From contig SKXF01000445.1 in the NCBI GenBank assembly GCA_007128555.1, positions 1 through 5,581 of the forward strand: a DNA stretch of 5,581 nucleotides, read 5' to 3'. The notes under the pieces are model-generated. The model saw only the letters and a list, made by a program, of their open reading frames with translations. It had not been told where the DNA came from and did not search any database. Numbering within the stretch: the first letter of the stretch is position 1; every line of letters starts with the position of its first letter. Shown piece by piece: positions 5,122 to 5,581 of the stretch. Both the position numbers and the translations under genes were made by a program. Origin of the DNA: Clostridia bacterium. Lineage in GTDB: Bacteria; Bacillota_E; SLMV01; PUMD01.

Positions 5122-5183
5122 GGCGCCACCGGACATGCACCTAGGCATCCCGAGGTGGCGCCATGTTTTGCAAACACACCTCG
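5122..5183. repeat. Two overlapping, mutually exclusive stems
   Basis: Stem A: GGCGCCACC (5122-5130) with GGTGGCGCC (5154-5162), perfect 9 bp, enclosing a small hairpin ATGC-ACCTAG-GCAT (5135-5148). Stem B: CGAGGTG (5151-5157) plus TGTTT (5164-5168) with AAACA (5172-5176) plus CACCTCG (5177-5183), 12 pairs with a 6-nt one-sided bulge and a TGC loop. The right arm of A and the left arm of B share 5154-5157, so only one can form at a time. This is the layout of a conformational switch or attenuator, but no known riboswitch class was recognised. Confidence 0.4.
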
Positions 5184-5187
5184 TGGG

Positions 5188-5295
5188 CCTGGCACTGATT
5201 TCAAGCCCTCAACGACAAGTGCCCCCTCTCGGGACCATGGCCTACAACGAACCCGAAGAAGATGTCCTCTGCACAAAACTTGGTGCAGTGCCAGG
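5188..5295. repeat. Long-range 10-bp inverted repeat
   Basis: CCTGGCACTG (5188-5197) and CAGTGCCAGG (5286-5295) are perfect complements 88 nt apart. CAAG (5202-5205) and CTTG (5279-5282) extend the pairing past an internal loop, and a CTGCAC/GTGCAG pair at 5270-5288 competes with it. It could be the closing stem of a structured RNA, or the ends of a small decayed element. Confidence 0.35.
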
Positions 5296-5427
5296 TGGCG
5301 TTGCTGTCTCAAGCAAAGAACTGACATGCACCAGGGGTTCATCTTCGCCCTTCGTCGAGCAGATCATTGCAAGCCTTTTCCTGAGTGCCATGGTCGCAGT
5401 TTCGAGGTCACTGACATTCAGAGGTCA
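5287..5427. repeat. Degenerate direct repeat of about 45-55 nt, two copies
   Basis: Copy 1 (5287-5341) and copy 2 (5384-5427) share, in order, AGTGCCA, TGG, a GTYTCRAG block (5306 and 5399), ACTGACAT (5320 and 5410), then CA, GG and TCA. Over the middle, substitutions fall on every third base and the main gap there is 3 nt. That spacing would suit an old duplication of coding sequence. On the plus strand both copies read V-A-V-S-x-x-L-T; on the minus strand both read V-S-x-LETAT. Neither frame continues into a recognisable protein. Confidence 0.4.
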
Positions 5428-5430
5428 ACC

Positions 5431-5581
5431 GTGAACCAATACGGCTACCCAGCGATGGTCATAAGGCTGAGTTCGTATCTTCGGATACCCATAACTGGAT
5501 ACTGGCGACATGATCTTTGCAGGTCCATGCACATACAAGGCGAAATGAACATGCAGACGGTCAACCCTGAGGTTGGGCCGA
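5431..5581 (+). CDS. Possible start of a gene running off the right edge
   Basis: A frame opening with GTG 5431, with AGAGGT five bases upstream, stays open for 50 codons to the end of the window and begins MNQYGYPAMVIRLSSY. Codon position 3 is about 62% GC by hand count, no stronger than the real genes nearby. The complementary minus frame is open over the same bases, so openness alone is weak evidence. No family is recognised. Confidence 0.15.
   Translation, partial: MNQYGYPAMVIRLSSYLRIPITGYWRHDLCRSMHIQGEMNMQTVNPEVGP
5475..5488. repeat. UUCG-type tetraloop hairpin
   Basis: GTATC (5475-5479), TTCG, GATAC (5484-5488) is a perfect 5-bp stem with a TTCG loop, a loop type characteristic of stable RNA hairpins when read on the plus strand. 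GGATAC recurs as a direct repeat 14 bases later (5483 and 5497). A second small hairpin CAACC-CTGA-GGTTG lies at 5562-5575. Confidence 0.3.

Larger units (their letters stand above)
4990..5581. other. Gene-poor, repeat-rich region upstream of the S9 hydrolase
   Basis: No open frame here has a recognisable domain or a convincing coding signature. The longest frames (5064-5342 minus, 5135-5434 plus) are low-quality translations. No tRNA T-loop motif, rRNA fragment, transposase motif or CRISPR repeat was seen. What it does hold is a dense set of inverted and direct repeats, including GACATGCACC at both 5132-5141 and 5323-5332. It may be a decayed gene, a structured non-coding RNA, or simply a long upstream region. 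Confidence 0.5.

Noticed and set aside
5064..5434. 92- and 99-codon frames (minus and plus) in the right-hand region
   Set aside because: They have composition without domain, no convincing ribosome site, and cross strong inverted repeats.
5380..5581. Minus-strand frame from the right edge, broken by one TGA at 5425-5427, as a transposase remnant
   Set aside because: The translation looked protein-like but no transposase motif could be identified and its third-position GC is near 50%, unlike the real genes.

Overview
The window comes from a GC-rich, endospore-forming Bacillota (Firmicutes) chromosome. The evidence is an adjacent pair of germination genes, sleB and ypeB, which are found in spore formers. 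The GC-rich codon use points away from Bacillus and towards a Clostridia- or Limnochordia-type lineage, but I cannot place it further from sequence alone.

Layout from left to right. Bases 1-389 (+) hold the 3' end of a NodB-type polysaccharide deacetylase resembling sporulation PdaA/PdaB proteins. It converges with ypeB (391-1827, -), with a single base between the two stop codons and an 8-bp inverted repeat covering both. sleB (about 1811-2527, -) lies directly upstream of ypeB and is almost certainly co-transcribed with it. The 2540-2824 gap holds two GC-rich hairpins that probably end the upstream transcript, plus the sleB leader. Next is a small protein (2825-3487, -) with an N-terminal copper-amine-oxidase-type 'stalk' domain, no signal peptide and a long disordered tail. 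Bases 3488-3934 contain either a weak 111-codon ORF or only non-coding DNA with a very large hairpin (3667-3735). A cytoplasmic prolyl-oligopeptidase-type (S9) hydrolase follows at 3935-4927 (-), preceded by a possible forespore-type promoter. Bases 4990-5581 have no convincing gene but are unusually rich in inverted and direct repeats.

How the genes fit together. SleB and YpeB are the lytic enzyme and its partner that degrade spore cortex during germination. Cortex-lytic enzymes depend on muramic-lactam, whose synthesis needs a deacetylase of the PdaA type, so the neighbouring deacetylase fits a cortex-building and cortex-degrading neighbourhood. The roles of the stalk-domain protein and the S9 hydrolase are unknown; a sporulation role is inferred only from position and from one promoter-like match.

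No mobile element, CRISPR array, tRNA or rRNA was recognised. The parts least explained by ordinary annotation are the 69-nt hairpin at 3667-3735, the repeat-rich region at 5057-5430, and the probable CTG start of ypeB.
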